A stretch of 64,000 bases of DNA, taken from positions 1 to 64,000 of the forward strand of contig CBDASJ010000026.1 of NCBI GenBank assembly GCA_965199555.1, written 5' to 3'. A program made the position numbers and the translations under genes. Positions 49,404 to 57,934 of the stretch are shown here, one piece after another (the stretch's first letter is position 1; every line of letters begins with the position of its first letter). Source of the DNA: LMUY01 sp965199555. GTDB lineage: Bacteria; Pseudomonadota; Alphaproteobacteria; Acetobacterales; Acetobacteraceae. Below the pieces are notes generated by a model. It saw only the letters and a program-made list of their open reading frames with translations. It searched no databases and was not told the origin of the DNA.

Positions 49404-50636
49404 ATGACAATGGACGACACGCATGACGGCGCGCGGCGGAGTTGGGTGCCGGGCACCGATGACGGCGACTTCCCGCTGCAGAACCTGCCAATCGGGATGT
49501 TCAGCCCGCCGGGCGGCGAGCCGCGACCAGGCATCGCCATCGGCACCGCCGTGCTCGACCTGGTGGCCGCCGGCTTGTTGCGGCCCATGGCGACGCTGAA
49601 CGGCTTCCTGGCAGAAGGTCGCGCCGCCCGTCAGGAGGTCCGCCATGCGGCCTGGCGGCTGCTGGAACAAAGCGCGCCGGCGCGGCCCGAATTGCTGCAC
49701 GCCACCGCCGACTGCACGCTGCATCTCCCCTGCGCGATCGGCGACTACACGGATTTCTATGCCGGCATCCACCACGCCACCAATGTCGGGCGGCTGTTCC
49801 GCCCCGACCAGCCGCTGATGCCGAACTACAAGCACGTGCCGATCGCATACCATGGCCGCGCGTCCTCCGTGCGGGTCAGCGGCGCCGCCGTGCACCGGCC
49901 GAACGGCCAGCGCAAGCCGGCGAAGGACACAGAGCCGAGCTTCGGCCCCTGCCGCAACCTGGACTACGAGTTGGAGCTGGGCGTGTGGATCGGCCCGGGC
50001 AACGCCCCCGGCGAACCGATCACCATCGAGAACGCGGCCGACCACATCGCCGGGTTCTGCCTGCTGAACGACTGGTCGGCCCGCGACATCCAGGGCTGGG
50101 AATACCAGCCGCTCGGCCCGTTCCTGGCAAAGAACTTCTGCACCACGATCAGCCCGTGGATCATCATGCCGGAAGCACTGGCGCCGTACCGCTGCCCGGC
50201 GATGCCGCGGCCGGAAGGTGACCCGGCGCCGATGGCCTACCTGTCCGACGCCGCCGACCAGGCGCAGGGCGGGCTGGACCTGTCGCTCGGCGTGTCGCTG
50301 TCCACCGCCGGGTCGCGCAGCGCCGGGCACGCGCCGCATCGCTTGACGGAAGGCAACGCGCGCGACCTGTACTGGACGGTGGCGCAGATGGTGGCGCACC
50401 ACACTGCCAATGGCTGCGACCTGCGTCCCGGGGATCTGTTCGGCTCGGGCACCATCTCCGGCACCGCGCCGGGCGCGCGGGGCAGCCTGCTGGAGATCAC
50501 CGAAGGCGGCCGCAACCCGGTGACGCTGCAAAGCGGTGAGGAGCGGCGCTTCCTGGAAGACGGTGACGAGGTGGCGCTGACCGCCCGCTTCGGCCAGGCC
50601 GGATTCGGCCCCTGCGTCGGGCAGGTCGTGGGATGA
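49404..50636 (+). CDS. fahA: Fumarylacetoacetase
   Basis: 410 residues, full length. The N-terminal SH3-like domain (DFPLQNLPIGMFS) and the catalytic part are present: GDYTDFYAGIHHATNVG, YKHVPIAYHGRASS, LDYELELGVWIG and NDWSARDIQGWEYQPLGPFLAKNF. It cleaves fumarylacetoacetate in tyrosine/phenylalanine degradation. ATG 49404 follows GGAGG. The upstream tyrosine pathway genes are not in the window; the GST downstream lacks zeta-class maleylacetoacetate isomerase signature. Confidence 0.95.
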   Translation: MTMDDTHDGARRSWVPGTDDGDFPLQNLPIGMFSPPGGEPRPGIAIGTAVLDLVAAGLLRPMATLNGFLAEGRAARQEVRHAAWRLLEQSAPARPELLHATADCTLHLPCAIGDYTDFYAGIHHATNVGRLFRPDQPLMPNYKHVPIAYHGRASSVRVSGAAVHRPNGQRKPAKDTEPSFGPCRNLDYELELGVWIGPGNAPGEPITIENAADHIAGFCLLNDWSARDIQGWEYQPLGPFLAKNFCTTISPWIIMPEALAPYRCPAMPRPEGDPAPMAYLSDAADQAQGGLDLSLGVSLSTAGSRSAGHAPHRLTEGNARDLYWTVAQMVAHHTANGCDLRPGDLFGSGTISGTAPGARGSLLEITEGGRNPVTLQSGEERRFLEDGDEVALTARFGQAGFGPCVGQVVG

Positions 50637-50673
50637 GCGTCGCGAGGGTCGGACAGGCGGGGGAAACACAGCC

Positions 50674-51561
50674 ATGGCGATGATCGCGTTCATTGGGCTG
50701 GGCAACATGGGCGCGCCCATGGCGGCGAACCTGCTGCGGGCCGGGCACAGCATCCGCGGCTACGACCTGTCGCCCACGGCGGCGGCGGCCGCCACCGACC
50801 TCGGGCTCGACCTGGCAGCCTCGGCGGAGGAAGCGGTCGCCGCGGCGGAGATCGTCATCACCATGCTGCCCGCGGGCAAGCACGTGGCGGCCTGCTATGC
50901 CGACATCCTCCCCGCCGCCCGGCCGGACACGCTGTTCATCGACTGCTCCACCATTGACGTGGCCGCCGCCCAGGCCGCGCACGGGGCTGCCGGGGCCGCC
51001 GGCATGGCGAGCGTGGACGCCCCGGTGTCCGGCGGGGTGGGCGGGGCGCAGGCCGGCACGCTGACCTTCATGGCCGGCGGCACGGACGCCGCCTTCGCGC
51101 GAGCGGAACCGATCCTCGCGGCCATGGGCAAGCGCATCGTGCGCTGCGGCGAAGGGGGCGCCGGGCAAGCGGCCAAGGTCTGCAACAACATGATCCTCGG
51201 CATCTCCATGATCGCGGTGTCGGAAGCGTTCGTGCTGGCCGAGCGGCTCGGCCTGTCGCACCAGGCGCTGTTCGACGTTGCCAGCACCGCGTCCGGGCAA
51301 TGCTGGGCGCTCACCAGCTACTGCCCGGTGCCGGGGCCGGTGCCGGCATCGCCCGCCAACCGGGACTACCTGCCGGGCTTCGCGGCCGGGCTGATGCTGA
51401 AGGATCTGGCGCTTGCCCAGGAGGCTGCGGCCGCGACGGGGGCGAAAACCGCCTTGGGGGCGCATGCGCTGGAACTCTACGAACGCTTCGCGGAGCACCA
51501 TGCCGGGCAGGATTTCTCGGCCATCATCCAGGCGGTGCGGGCCGGCTCGGCAAACCAGTGA
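50674..51561 (+). CDS. mmsB: 3-hydroxyisobutyrate dehydrogenase-like enzyme
   Basis: 295 residues. Rossmann loop GLGNMGAPMA (8-17), substrate motif DAPVSGGVGGAQAGTL, and catalytic Lys in AGQAAKVCNNMILG. The length and motifs fit the valine-degradation enzyme that oxidises 3-hydroxyisobutyrate, but tartronate semialdehyde reductases are close relatives. ATG 50674 lies 37 bases after fahA. Forms a small amino-acid catabolic cluster with fahA and the GST gene. Confidence 0.88.
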   Translation: MAMIAFIGLGNMGAPMAANLLRAGHSIRGYDLSPTAAAAATDLGLDLAASAEEAVAAAEIVITMLPAGKHVAACYADILPAARPDTLFIDCSTIDVAAAQAAHGAAGAAGMASVDAPVSGGVGGAQAGTLTFMAGGTDAAFARAEPILAAMGKRIVRCGEGGAGQAAKVCNNMILGISMIAVSEAFVLAERLGLSHQALFDVASTASGQCWALTSYCPVPGPVPASPANRDYLPGFAAGLMLKDLALAQEAAAATGAKTALGAHALELYERFAEHHAGQDFSAIIQAVRAGSANQ

Positions 51562-51575
51562 CAGGAGGGAACGCG

Positions 51576-52187
51576 GTGAAGCTATACGATTCCGTCGGAC
51601 CGAACCCGCAGATGGTCCGCATCGTGCTGGCGGAAAAAGGCGTGCAGGTCAACAAGCAGCGGGTGAACCTGCGCGACGGCGAGAACCGGCAGGAACCCTA
51701 CCTGAAGATCAACCCGATGGGGCAACTGCCGGCGCTGGAACTGGAGGACGGCACCGTGTTGGCCGAGATCACCGCCATCGCGGAGTACCTCGACGAGATG
51801 TTCCCCACTCCGCCACTGGTCGGCACCGACCCGGTGCAACGGGCGCAGACCCGGATGTGGATGCGCCGCCTGGACCTCAACATCGCGGAACCGATGACGG
51901 CCGGGTATCAGTATGGCGAGGGTCTGTCGATGTTCGAAAGCCGCGTGCCCTGCATCCCCGAGGCATCAGCAGGGCTGAAGGCCCGCGCCCGGCATTGGCT
52001 CGGCTGGCTGGACGGGCAAATGGCCAGGCGGGACTACATCGTCGGGGAGCGGTTCACGCTGGCCGACATCATGTTGTTCTGCTTTGTCGGCTTCGGCAGC
52101 AAGGTCGGCCAGCCGCTTGACCCGGCGTGGCGGTCGCTGGCCGAGTGGTATGCGCGGATCGGCGAACGCCCCAGCGCCAAGGCCTGA
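51576..52187 (+). CDS. Glutathione S-transferase family protein
   Basis: 203 residues from a GTG start with AGGAGGG eight bases upstream. Thioredoxin-like N-domain (KLYDSVGPNPQMVRIVLAEKG, MGQLPALELEDGTVLAE) and all-helical C-domain with YIVGERFTLADIMLF. The N-terminal SSCxxRVR motif of zeta-class maleylacetoacetate isomerase is missing, so it is not assigned to that step although it follows fahA. Confidence 0.85.
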   Translation: MKLYDSVGPNPQMVRIVLAEKGVQVNKQRVNLRDGENRQEPYLKINPMGQLPALELEDGTVLAEITAIAEYLDEMFPTPPLVGTDPVQRAQTRMWMRRLDLNIAEPMTAGYQYGEGLSMFESRVPCIPEASAGLKARARHWLGWLDGQMARRDYIVGERFTLADIMLFCFVGFGSKVGQPLDPAWRSLAEWYARIGERPSAKA

Positions 52188-52221
52188 AACCGGCACGGCG
52201 CCCGCCCACGCCGCCCGGCGG

Positions 52222-52440
52222 TCAGCGATGGCTGTTCGGGGCCAAATCCCACACTGGGCGCTCGACGGTGAACTGCGCCTGGGCGCGGGATATGCCGATG
52301 TCGCTCAGTGCCCGGTCATCCAATTGGCTGAGCATGCGCCGCGTGGCCGCGTCCCGCCAAACCGCGGCGATGCGGTGCCACAACCCAGGCCAGGTGGGGC
52401 GGGCGGGGCTGAAGGGCAGCTTGACGACGGTCTGCGACAT
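52222..52440 (-). CDS. DUF1127 (YjiS-like) small protein
   Basis: 72 residues. The C-terminal WRDAATRRMLSQLDDRALSDIGISRAQ is the DUF1127 motif. Members of this family in alphaproteobacteria influence phosphate, RNA and stress responses. It diverges from the LysR gene with 83 bases between, so the two may be co-regulated. Confidence 0.88.
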   Translation of the reverse strand: MSQTVVKLPFSPARPTWPGLWHRIAAVWRDAATRRMLSQLDDRALSDIGISRAQAQFTVERPVWDLAPNSHR

Positions 52441-52523
52441 GGGTGCCTCCTGTAATCGCTCCCGGACGATGCCTGGCCGCATCAGATTAGAAAAACGAAT
52501 TGTCATGATGCCGCCCATCAGCG

Positions 52524-53435
52524 ATGTTGATGGGCATGAGCAGCCTTCCCACCATCGACCCCGCGCTGCTGCGGGCCTTCGCCTTTATCGCCGAGGAAGG
52601 CAGTTTCACCCGCGCCGCTGAACGCGTCGGGCGTACCCAGTCCGCCGTGTCGATGCAGGTGCAGCGGCTTGAGTCGTTGCTGGGCCAAAGCCTTCTGCTG
52701 CGGGGCAAGGGCGGGCAGGTGCACCTCACCAGCCATGGCCGCTATCTGCTGGAGCGGTCGCGCGATCTGCTGGCGCTCCACGACGAGATTTGGGGCGCGT
52801 TCCACTCCCCCGCCGTGCAGGGCACGGTGCGGCTTGGCACGCCGGACGACTACGCCCTGCGCTACCTCCCCGCCGTGCTGCGCCGATTTGCCTTGTCGCA
52901 CCCGGCCGTGGATGTGGAGGTGATGTGCGCCCCGTCCTACACCGTCGTGGACTACCTCAAGGAAGGCGAGCTGGACCTGGCGCTCTGCTCGGACGGTCAC
53001 GCGCCGAAGGGATGGGACGCCGTCCAATTGTGGGAAGGGCCGCTACGGTGGATCACCTCCGCGCGCCAGGCGCCGCACCGCATGGATCCGCTGCCCTTGG
53101 CCCTGGCGATGGAAAGCCACGGCTGCACGTGGCGGCGGGCCGTGCTGGGCGCCCTGGAGGGAGCGGGGCGGCGGTATCGCGTCGCCTACACCTCCGCCTC
53201 GTTGACCGGGACGCATGCGCCGGTCATGGCGGGGCTGGCGGTGACCGTCTCTAACGTGACCTGGGTGCCGGACGGGCTGCGTCTGTTGCCGCCGGGCGAA
53301 CTGCCGCCGCTGCCGAACTCCGCCATCCACCTGCTGAAGGGGCGCAAGCCGACGCAGCCGGTGACGGACGTGCTGGCGGACCACATCGCCGCCACCTTCG
53401 AGGAAGAGATGAGTCGGCCGAGCGAGGCCGCGTGA
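52524..53435 (+). CDS. LysR-type transcriptional regulator
   Basis: 303 residues (ATG at 52524; 52530 and 52536 also in frame). Helix-turn-helix near residues 23-43 (GSFTRAAERVGRTQSAVSMQ) and a periplasmic-binding-like effector domain with RLGTPDDYALRYLP and GELDLALCSDG. The intergenic region with the DUF1127 gene contains AT-rich stretches where LysR T-N11-A sites would be expected. Its stop is immediately adjacent to the convergent permease stop (TGATCA). Confidence 0.9.
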   Translation: MLMGMSSLPTIDPALLRAFAFIAEEGSFTRAAERVGRTQSAVSMQVQRLESLLGQSLLLRGKGGQVHLTSHGRYLLERSRDLLALHDEIWGAFHSPAVQGTVRLGTPDDYALRYLPAVLRRFALSHPAVDVEVMCAPSYTVVDYLKEGELDLALCSDGHAPKGWDAVQLWEGPLRWITSARQAPHRMDPLPLALAMESHGCTWRRAVLGALEGAGRRYRVAYTSASLTGTHAPVMAGLAVTVSNVTWVPDGLRLLPPGELPPLPNSAIHLLKGRKPTQPVTDVLADHIAATFEEEMSRPSEAA

Positions 53436-54353
53436 TCAGCGCTGGCTGCGCGGGTCGAAGGCGTGTTGCAGGCCATCGCCCAGGAAGTTCACCGCGATCA
53501 CCGTGATGAAGATCAGGAGGCCCGGGTAGATCGCCAAGGCCGGCGCCGTGGTGACCAGTTCCTGCGCGTTGTTCAGCATGTTCCCCCAGGACGGCGTCGG
53601 CACCACGATGCCGAAGCCGAGAAAGCTCAGCACGCTTTCGAACAGGATCACGCGGCCCACCGTCAGCGTCACCGCCACGATCAGCGGCGTCGCCACGTTC
53701 GGCAGGATGTGCGCGCCCATCACGTACGGGGCGCCGCCGCCACTGGCCCGGGCGGAGCGGACGTAGTCCCGCTCGCGCAGCGCCAGCGTCGCCGCCCGGG
53801 TCAGCCGGGCGATGCTGGTCCAGTCCACCAGGGCGATGATGATCACCACCCGCCAGAACCCGGCCGCGCTCGAATGCGCGAACTCGGGGGAAAAGCCGAG
53901 CTTGGTCAGGTCCAGCGCGCCCAGCACGATCAGCAGCGGCAACAACGGCAACGCGATCACCCCGTCGGTGAAGCGCATCAGCACCGAGTCGATGCGGCCG
54001 CCGAAATACCCGGCGATCACGCCCAGGGTCAGCCCGATGACGCTGCCCACGCCGGTGGCGAGCAGCCCCACCAGCAAGGAGATCTGCCCGCCGAGCATCA
54101 GCCGCACCAGTTCGTCCCGGCCGGCATCGTCCGTGCCGAGCGGGTGCTGCGCCGAGGGCGGGCCGTATTGCGACAGCAGGTCCGTCTCGTACGGGTCGAC
54201 GCCCAGCCAATGCGCCACCGGACCGGCGGCCAGCACGAACAGGAGCAGCAGGAACAGGATGACCAGGCTGATCATGCCGGTGCGGTGCCGGCGGAAGCGG
54301 CGCCAGCGCAGCGTCCACGGGGACACCGCCCGTTCCGTCACGGTGGCGCTCAT
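53436..54353 (-). CDS. dppC: Peptide ABC transporter permease, DppC type
   Basis: 305 residues, six predicted membrane helices. An N-terminal LRWRRFRRHRTGMISLVIL segment is typical of OppC/DppC; HPLGTDDAGRDELVRLMLGG and the EAA-loop SARASGGGAPYVMGAHILPN follow. Partner of the DppB-type permease, whose stop it overlaps by four bases. Last gene of the operon. Confidence 0.92.
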   Translation of the reverse strand: MSATVTERAVSPWTLRWRRFRRHRTGMISLVILFLLLLFVLAAGPVAHWLGVDPYETDLLSQYGPPSAQHPLGTDDAGRDELVRLMLGGQISLLVGLLATGVGSVIGLTLGVIAGYFGGRIDSVLMRFTDGVIALPLLPLLIVLGALDLTKLGFSPEFAHSSAAGFWRVVIIIALVDWTSIARLTRAATLALRERDYVRSARASGGGAPYVMGAHILPNVATPLIVAVTLTVGRVILFESVLSFLGFGIVVPTPSWGNMLNNAQELVTTAPALAIYPGLLIFITVIAVNFLGDGLQHAFDPRSQR

Positions 54354-55300
54354 AGGCTGATCCGCGGGTCGAGCCAGCCATAGGCGAGGTCGGCCGCGAG
54401 GTTGCTCAGCAGCGTCACCAGCGTGGCGAACAGCAGGCCGGTCAGCGCCAGGTTGAAGTCGTTGCCGAGGATGGCGTCGTAGATCATCTTGCCCATGCCG
54501 GGCTGGGCGAACATCGTTTCGGTGATCAGCGCCCCGCTGAACAGGCTGCCGAAGCTCAGCGCCATAACCGTCACCACCGGGATCATGGCGTTGCGCAGCG
54601 CGTGCACCATCACGATGCGCCCTTCCCCGGCCCCCTTGGCGCGGGCGGTGCGGACATGGTCCATGCGCATGGTCTCGATCATGGCAGCGCGGACGAAGCG
54701 GGTGAACTGCCCGGCGCTGGCCAGCGCCAGCGTGATCACCGGCATGACCAAGTGGCGGAAGTGGTCGCCGAAGCTGCCGTTGCCTACCGTGCTGATGCCG
54801 CTGGCGGGAAACCAGTGCAGTTGTACGGCGAACACCAGGATCATCACCAGCGCCAGCCAGAACACCGGCACGGAGATCCCGGCGAAGGCGAACAGGCTGA
54901 CGATGCCATCCACGACGCCGCCGGGCCGCAACGCCGCCACCACGCCGAGCACGAAGGCCAGCACCACCGACAGCACGAAGGACGCCAGCATCAATTGGCA
55001 GGTCTGCAGCAGCGCCGGGGCGAGCACCTCCATCACCGGCTGCGAATGGGTGCGGGAAAAGCCGAAATCGCCTTGCAGCGCCGCCACCAGCCAGTGCCAG
55101 TAGCGCAGCATGATCGGCTGATCCAAGCCATAGATCGCCCGCAGATGCGCCACCACGTCCGGCGTAGCGCCCGGGTTGGACGCGATCATCACGTCGATCG
55201 GGTCGCCGGGCATCAGGCCGATCAGGCTGTAGATGACGAACGACATCACCAGCAGCACCAGCAACGCCTGGCCGACGCGGCGGAGGATGAAGCGGGTCAT
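54350..55300 (-). CDS. dppB: Peptide ABC transporter permease, DppB type
   Basis: 316 residues with six membrane helices. MTRFILRRVGQALLVLLVMS start, SFVIYSLIGLMPGDPIDVM, and EAA-loop TARAKGAGEGRIVMVHALRN. ATG 55300 gives the family N-terminus. A pair of hairpin repeats separates it from the upstream ATPase gene of the same strand. Forms the membrane pore with DppC. Confidence 0.93.
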   Translation of the reverse strand: MTRFILRRVGQALLVLLVMSFVIYSLIGLMPGDPIDVMIASNPGATPDVVAHLRAIYGLDQPIMLRYWHWLVAALQGDFGFSRTHSQPVMEVLAPALLQTCQLMLASFVLSVVLAFVLGVVAALRPGGVVDGIVSLFAFAGISVPVFWLALVMILVFAVQLHWFPASGISTVGNGSFGDHFRHLVMPVITLALASAGQFTRFVRAAMIETMRMDHVRTARAKGAGEGRIVMVHALRNAMIPVVTVMALSFGSLFSGALITETMFAQPGMGKMIYDAILGNDFNLALTGLLFATLVTLLSNLAADLAYGWLDPRISL

Positions 55301-55324
55301 GGATGACCATCCCACCGGTCAAGA

Positions 55325-55442
55325 ACCCTCTCCCGCTGGCAGGAGAGGGCAGGGTGAGGGTGGCCGACAAGCAGAGCCGAGGCGTCCCACGTGAAGGCGA
55401 CGCCACCCTCACCCCGACCCTCTCCCGCCAGCGGGCGAGGGA
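55325..55442. repeat. Inverted pair of CCCTCTCCC-type hairpin repeats within the peptide ABC operon
   Basis: Unit one (55325-55360: ACCCTCTCCCGC, then GGAGAGGGCAGGGTGAGGG) and an inverted unit two (55404-55442: CACCCTCACCCCGACCCTCTCCCGCC, GCGGGCGAGGGAG) lie 40 bases apart, in the gap between the oppF-type gene and dppB. It is in the middle of a same-strand operon, so it may set differential mRNA levels for transporter components. Confidence 0.7.
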
Positions 55443-55475
55443 GAATGTCGCGGGAACCAGGTCGCTGCACCACGA

Positions 55476-56429
55476 TCATTCCTTGAAGTGACAGGCCGCG
55501 CGCTGCGCCGGCCGGCCGGGGGAGGCTTCCAACTGCGGCGGCACCGTCCGGCACACCGCCTGCACCTTCGGGCAGCGCGGGTGGAACACGCATCCCGGCG
55601 GCGGGTTGAGCGGGCTGGGCATCTCCCCGCGGATCGCCACGCCGCGGCTGCGACGCTTGCCGATGCGCGGCACCGCCTGCAACAGCGCCTGCGTGTAGGG
55701 ATGGGACGGCGTGTCGAACAGCTCGGCCCGCGGCGCTACCTCAACCAGCCGGCCGAGATACAGCACCGCCACCCGATCGGCGAGGTGGTTCACCACCGCT
55801 AGGTCGTGGCTGATGAACAGATAGGCCAGTCCGGCGCCGCGTTGCACTGCTGCCTGTTGCAACGCCCGCAACAGGTTCAGCACCTGGCTTTGGATCGACA
55901 CGTCCAGCGCGGACAGCGGCTCGTCCGCGACGATCAGCGTCGGTGCAGGAGCCAGAGCGCGGGCAATGGCAATGCGCTGGCGCTGCCCGCCGGAAAACTC
56001 GTGCGGATAGCGGTTCAGCGCATCCAGCGGCAGCCCCACCTGCCCCACCAGCTCGGCCGCGCGCGCTTGCCGCTCCGCCGGCGTGCCGATGCCGCCGATG
56101 CGCAGCGGCTCCGCGATGATGGTGGACACCGGCATGCGCGGGTCCAACGCGCCGAACGGGTCCTGGAACACGATCTGGATGGCCTTATGGGTTTCCCGGC
56201 GCACCGCCCGGTCGATCGGCTTGCCGCGGAAGCGCATGGTCCCCCCGCTCGGCGCCTGCAGCCCGGCCACGACGTTGCCCAGCGTGCTCTTGCCGCTGCC
56301 GCTTTCCCCCACCAGCGCCAGCGTCTCGCCTTCCGCGATGTCGAGCGACACGTTTTCCACCGCGCGCAACGTGCGGCGGTTAACGGTGAAATGGACCTGG
56401 ATGTTCTCCAGTTGGACAAGCGGGATCAC
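55476..56429 (-). CDS. Oligopeptide ABC transporter ATPase, OppF/DppF type
   Basis: 317 residues from a GTG that overlaps the DUF2442 stop (GTGA). Walker A GESGSGKST (41-49), signature FSGGQRQRIAIARAL, Walker B LIVADEPLSALD and the oligopeptide C-terminal extension with a Cys cluster (PGCVFHPRCPKVQAVCRT), which often binds a Fe-S cluster in this family. Pairs with the OppD-type ATPase, but the two genes are separated by a DUF4160-DUF2442 pair. Confidence 0.92.
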   Translation of the reverse strand: MIPLVQLENIQVHFTVNRRTLRAVENVSLDIAEGETLALVGESGSGKSTLGNVVAGLQAPSGGTMRFRGKPIDRAVRRETHKAIQIVFQDPFGALDPRMPVSTIIAEPLRIGGIGTPAERQARAAELVGQVGLPLDALNRYPHEFSGGQRQRIAIARALAPAPTLIVADEPLSALDVSIQSQVLNLLRALQQAAVQRGAGLAYLFISHDLAVVNHLADRVAVLYLGRLVEVAPRAELFDTPSHPYTQALLQAVPRIGKRRSRGVAIRGEMPSPLNPPPGCVFHPRCPKVQAVCRTVPPQLEASPGRPAQRAACHFKE

Positions 56430-56716
56430 TGGTGCGCGGCAGCCGCCTCGAGGGGAAAATCCTCGGGATGGGCCGATAACCACAGCGCATCCGCGTCGAA
56501 CTCCAACTCATCCGGCCAGGCAAGCACGTGCCCCTCGTCCAGCACCCTCACCTGGTCGAAGAAGCTGGGATCGTCGAAAGCGGCGAACGCCTCCCGGCCG
56601 ACGAACGAGGTGAAATCGGCGCAGGTGACGCTGCCATCCTGCCACGCCAGGCGAACCGTATGCGTCGCCGCATCCGGCACTGCGCTCACGATCAGGTTCT
56701 GCATCAAACCTCGCAT
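56426..56716 (-). CDS. DUF2442 protein
   Basis: 96 residues. VRLAWQDGSVTCADFTSFVGREAFAAFDDPSFFDQVRVLDEGHVLAWP is the DUF2442 pattern (GVVRLFDL type). The start ATG at 56716 overlaps the DUF4160 stop (TGATG), and its own stop overlaps the oppF-type start. DUF2442 proteins are common partners of DUF4160 proteins, and the pair is suspected of toxin-antitoxin-like behaviour; that is unproven here. Confidence 0.75.
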   Translation of the reverse strand: MRGLMQNLIVSAVPDAATHTVRLAWQDGSVTCADFTSFVGREAFAAFDDPSFFDQVRVLDEGHVLAWPDELEFDADALWLSAHPEDFPLEAAAAHQ

Positions 56717-56946
56717 CACACCTCGCCTAGAAATTGGCCAAGCCGGGCACGCTGCCAGGCTTGAAGCAGGGCGGCTTGATTGTTCCTGGTCCACTCGCCG
56801 ACCCGCCGCATCACGGAGATCGGCAAGCTGCCGGCGATCACCCGGCCGTCTTCGATCGTCATGATAGCGCGGTCGCCGCCGTGCTGGACATGGAAATGCG
56901 GCGGCGGATGGTCGTTGAAGAACATGCGGATGGCGATCCCGTCCAA
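56716..56946 (-). CDS. DUF4160 protein, start uncertain (TTG or ATT)
   Basis: 76 residues from a TTG at 56946 (MDGIAIRMFFNDHPPPHFHVQHGG), with the conserved FNDHPPPHFH motif. The family normally starts about six residues earlier with M-P-x-I; here that position reads ATT CCG ATC ATC (ATT at 56964). So either ATT is used, or the original ATG was lost and the TTG serves. Sits 25 bases (or 7 from ATT) after the oppD-type stop and is coupled to DUF2442. Confidence 0.75.
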   Translation of the reverse strand: MDGIAIRMFFNDHPPPHFHVQHGGDRAIMTIEDGRVIAGSLPISVMRRVGEWTRNNQAALLQAWQRARLGQFLGEV

Positions 56947-56971
56947 ATTCGCGATGATCGGAATCGCGCGG

Positions 56972-57934
56972 TCACTGCCGTGCCTTGAAGCATGCGGCCC
57001 AGTGGCCCGGGGCCAGTTCTTCCAGCGGCGGCTCCGCCCGGCGGCAGCTTGCGTCGCCGCGCGGGCAGCGGTCGGCGAAGCGGCAGCCGACGAAGCTGCT
57101 GTCCAGATTGGGCACGCCGCCGGGGATCACCGGCAACTCCTCGGCGCGATGCGCCGGGTCCGGCAGGGTGGCGATCAAGCCCACCGTGTAGGGGTGAAGC
57201 GGCTCGGCGAACAGCGTGTCGGCCGGCGCGCGCTCCACCACCCGCCCGGCATACATGACGATGATCTCGTGCGCGATCTCGCTGACCACGGCCAGGTTGT
57301 GGCTGATGAACTGGATCGCCATGCCGATCTCGTCCTGCAAGCCCAGCATCAGGTCGAGGATCTGCGCCTGGATCGTCACGTCCAGCGCCGTGGTCGGCTC
57401 GTCGGCGATCAGCAGCGCCGGGCGGCAGGCCAGCGCCATGGCGATCATCGCCCGCTGCCGCATCCCACCGGACAATTGGTGCGGATAGGCGGCGGCCCGC
57501 TCCTTGGGCGAGGTGATGCCGACATCGGCCAGGCTTTCCACCGCCCGCGCGCCGGCCTGCCGCCAGGACAGGCCCTGGTGCAGCACCATCACTTCGGCGA
57601 TCTGCCGCCCCACCGTCATCACCGGGTTGAGCGCGGTCATCGGCTCCTGGAACACCATGGCCACGCGCTCGCCGCGCAGCTTGCGCCACATCGCGGCCGG
57701 CTGGCCCACCATCTCGCGCCCTTCCACCCGCACCGAGCCGCCCACACGGCCCGGCGACGGCACCAGACCCATCACCGCCAGCGCGGTCATCGACTTGCCG
57801 CAGCCGCTTTCCCCCACCACGCCCAACGTGCGCCCGGCCGGCACGTTGAACCCGACGCCCGCCACCACCTGGCGCAACCGGCCGCCGACCGGAAAGCCGA
57901 CCGACAGGTTCTCCACGGCGAGGACGTCACTCAT
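56972..57934 (-). CDS. Oligopeptide ABC transporter ATPase, OppD/DppD type
   Basis: 320 residues. Walker A GESGCGKSM (41-49), LSGGMRQRAMIAMALA, Walker B LLIADEPTTALD, and the C-terminal Cys-containing oligopeptide extension (SSFVGCRFADRCPRGDASC). The ATG at 57934 overlaps the binding-protein stop by eight bases. Supplies energy with its OppF-type partner downstream. Confidence 0.93.
   Translation of the reverse strand: MSDVLAVENLSVGFPVGGRLRQVVAGVGFNVPAGRTLGVVGESGCGKSMTALAVMGLVPSPGRVGGSVRVEGREMVGQPAAMWRKLRGERVAMVFQEPMTALNPVMTVGRQIAEVMVLHQGLSWRQAGARAVESLADVGITSPKERAAAYPHQLSGGMRQRAMIAMALACRPALLIADEPTTALDVTIQAQILDLMLGLQDEIGMAIQFISHNLAVVSEIAHEIIVMYAGRVVERAPADTLFAEPLHPYTVGLIATLPDPAHRAEELPVIPGGVPNLDSSFVGCRFADRCPRGDASCRRAEPPLEELAPGHWAACFKARQ

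Noticed and set aside
51576..52187. Maleylacetoacetate isomerase next to fahA
   Set aside because: Lacks the zeta-class SSCxxRVR motif.
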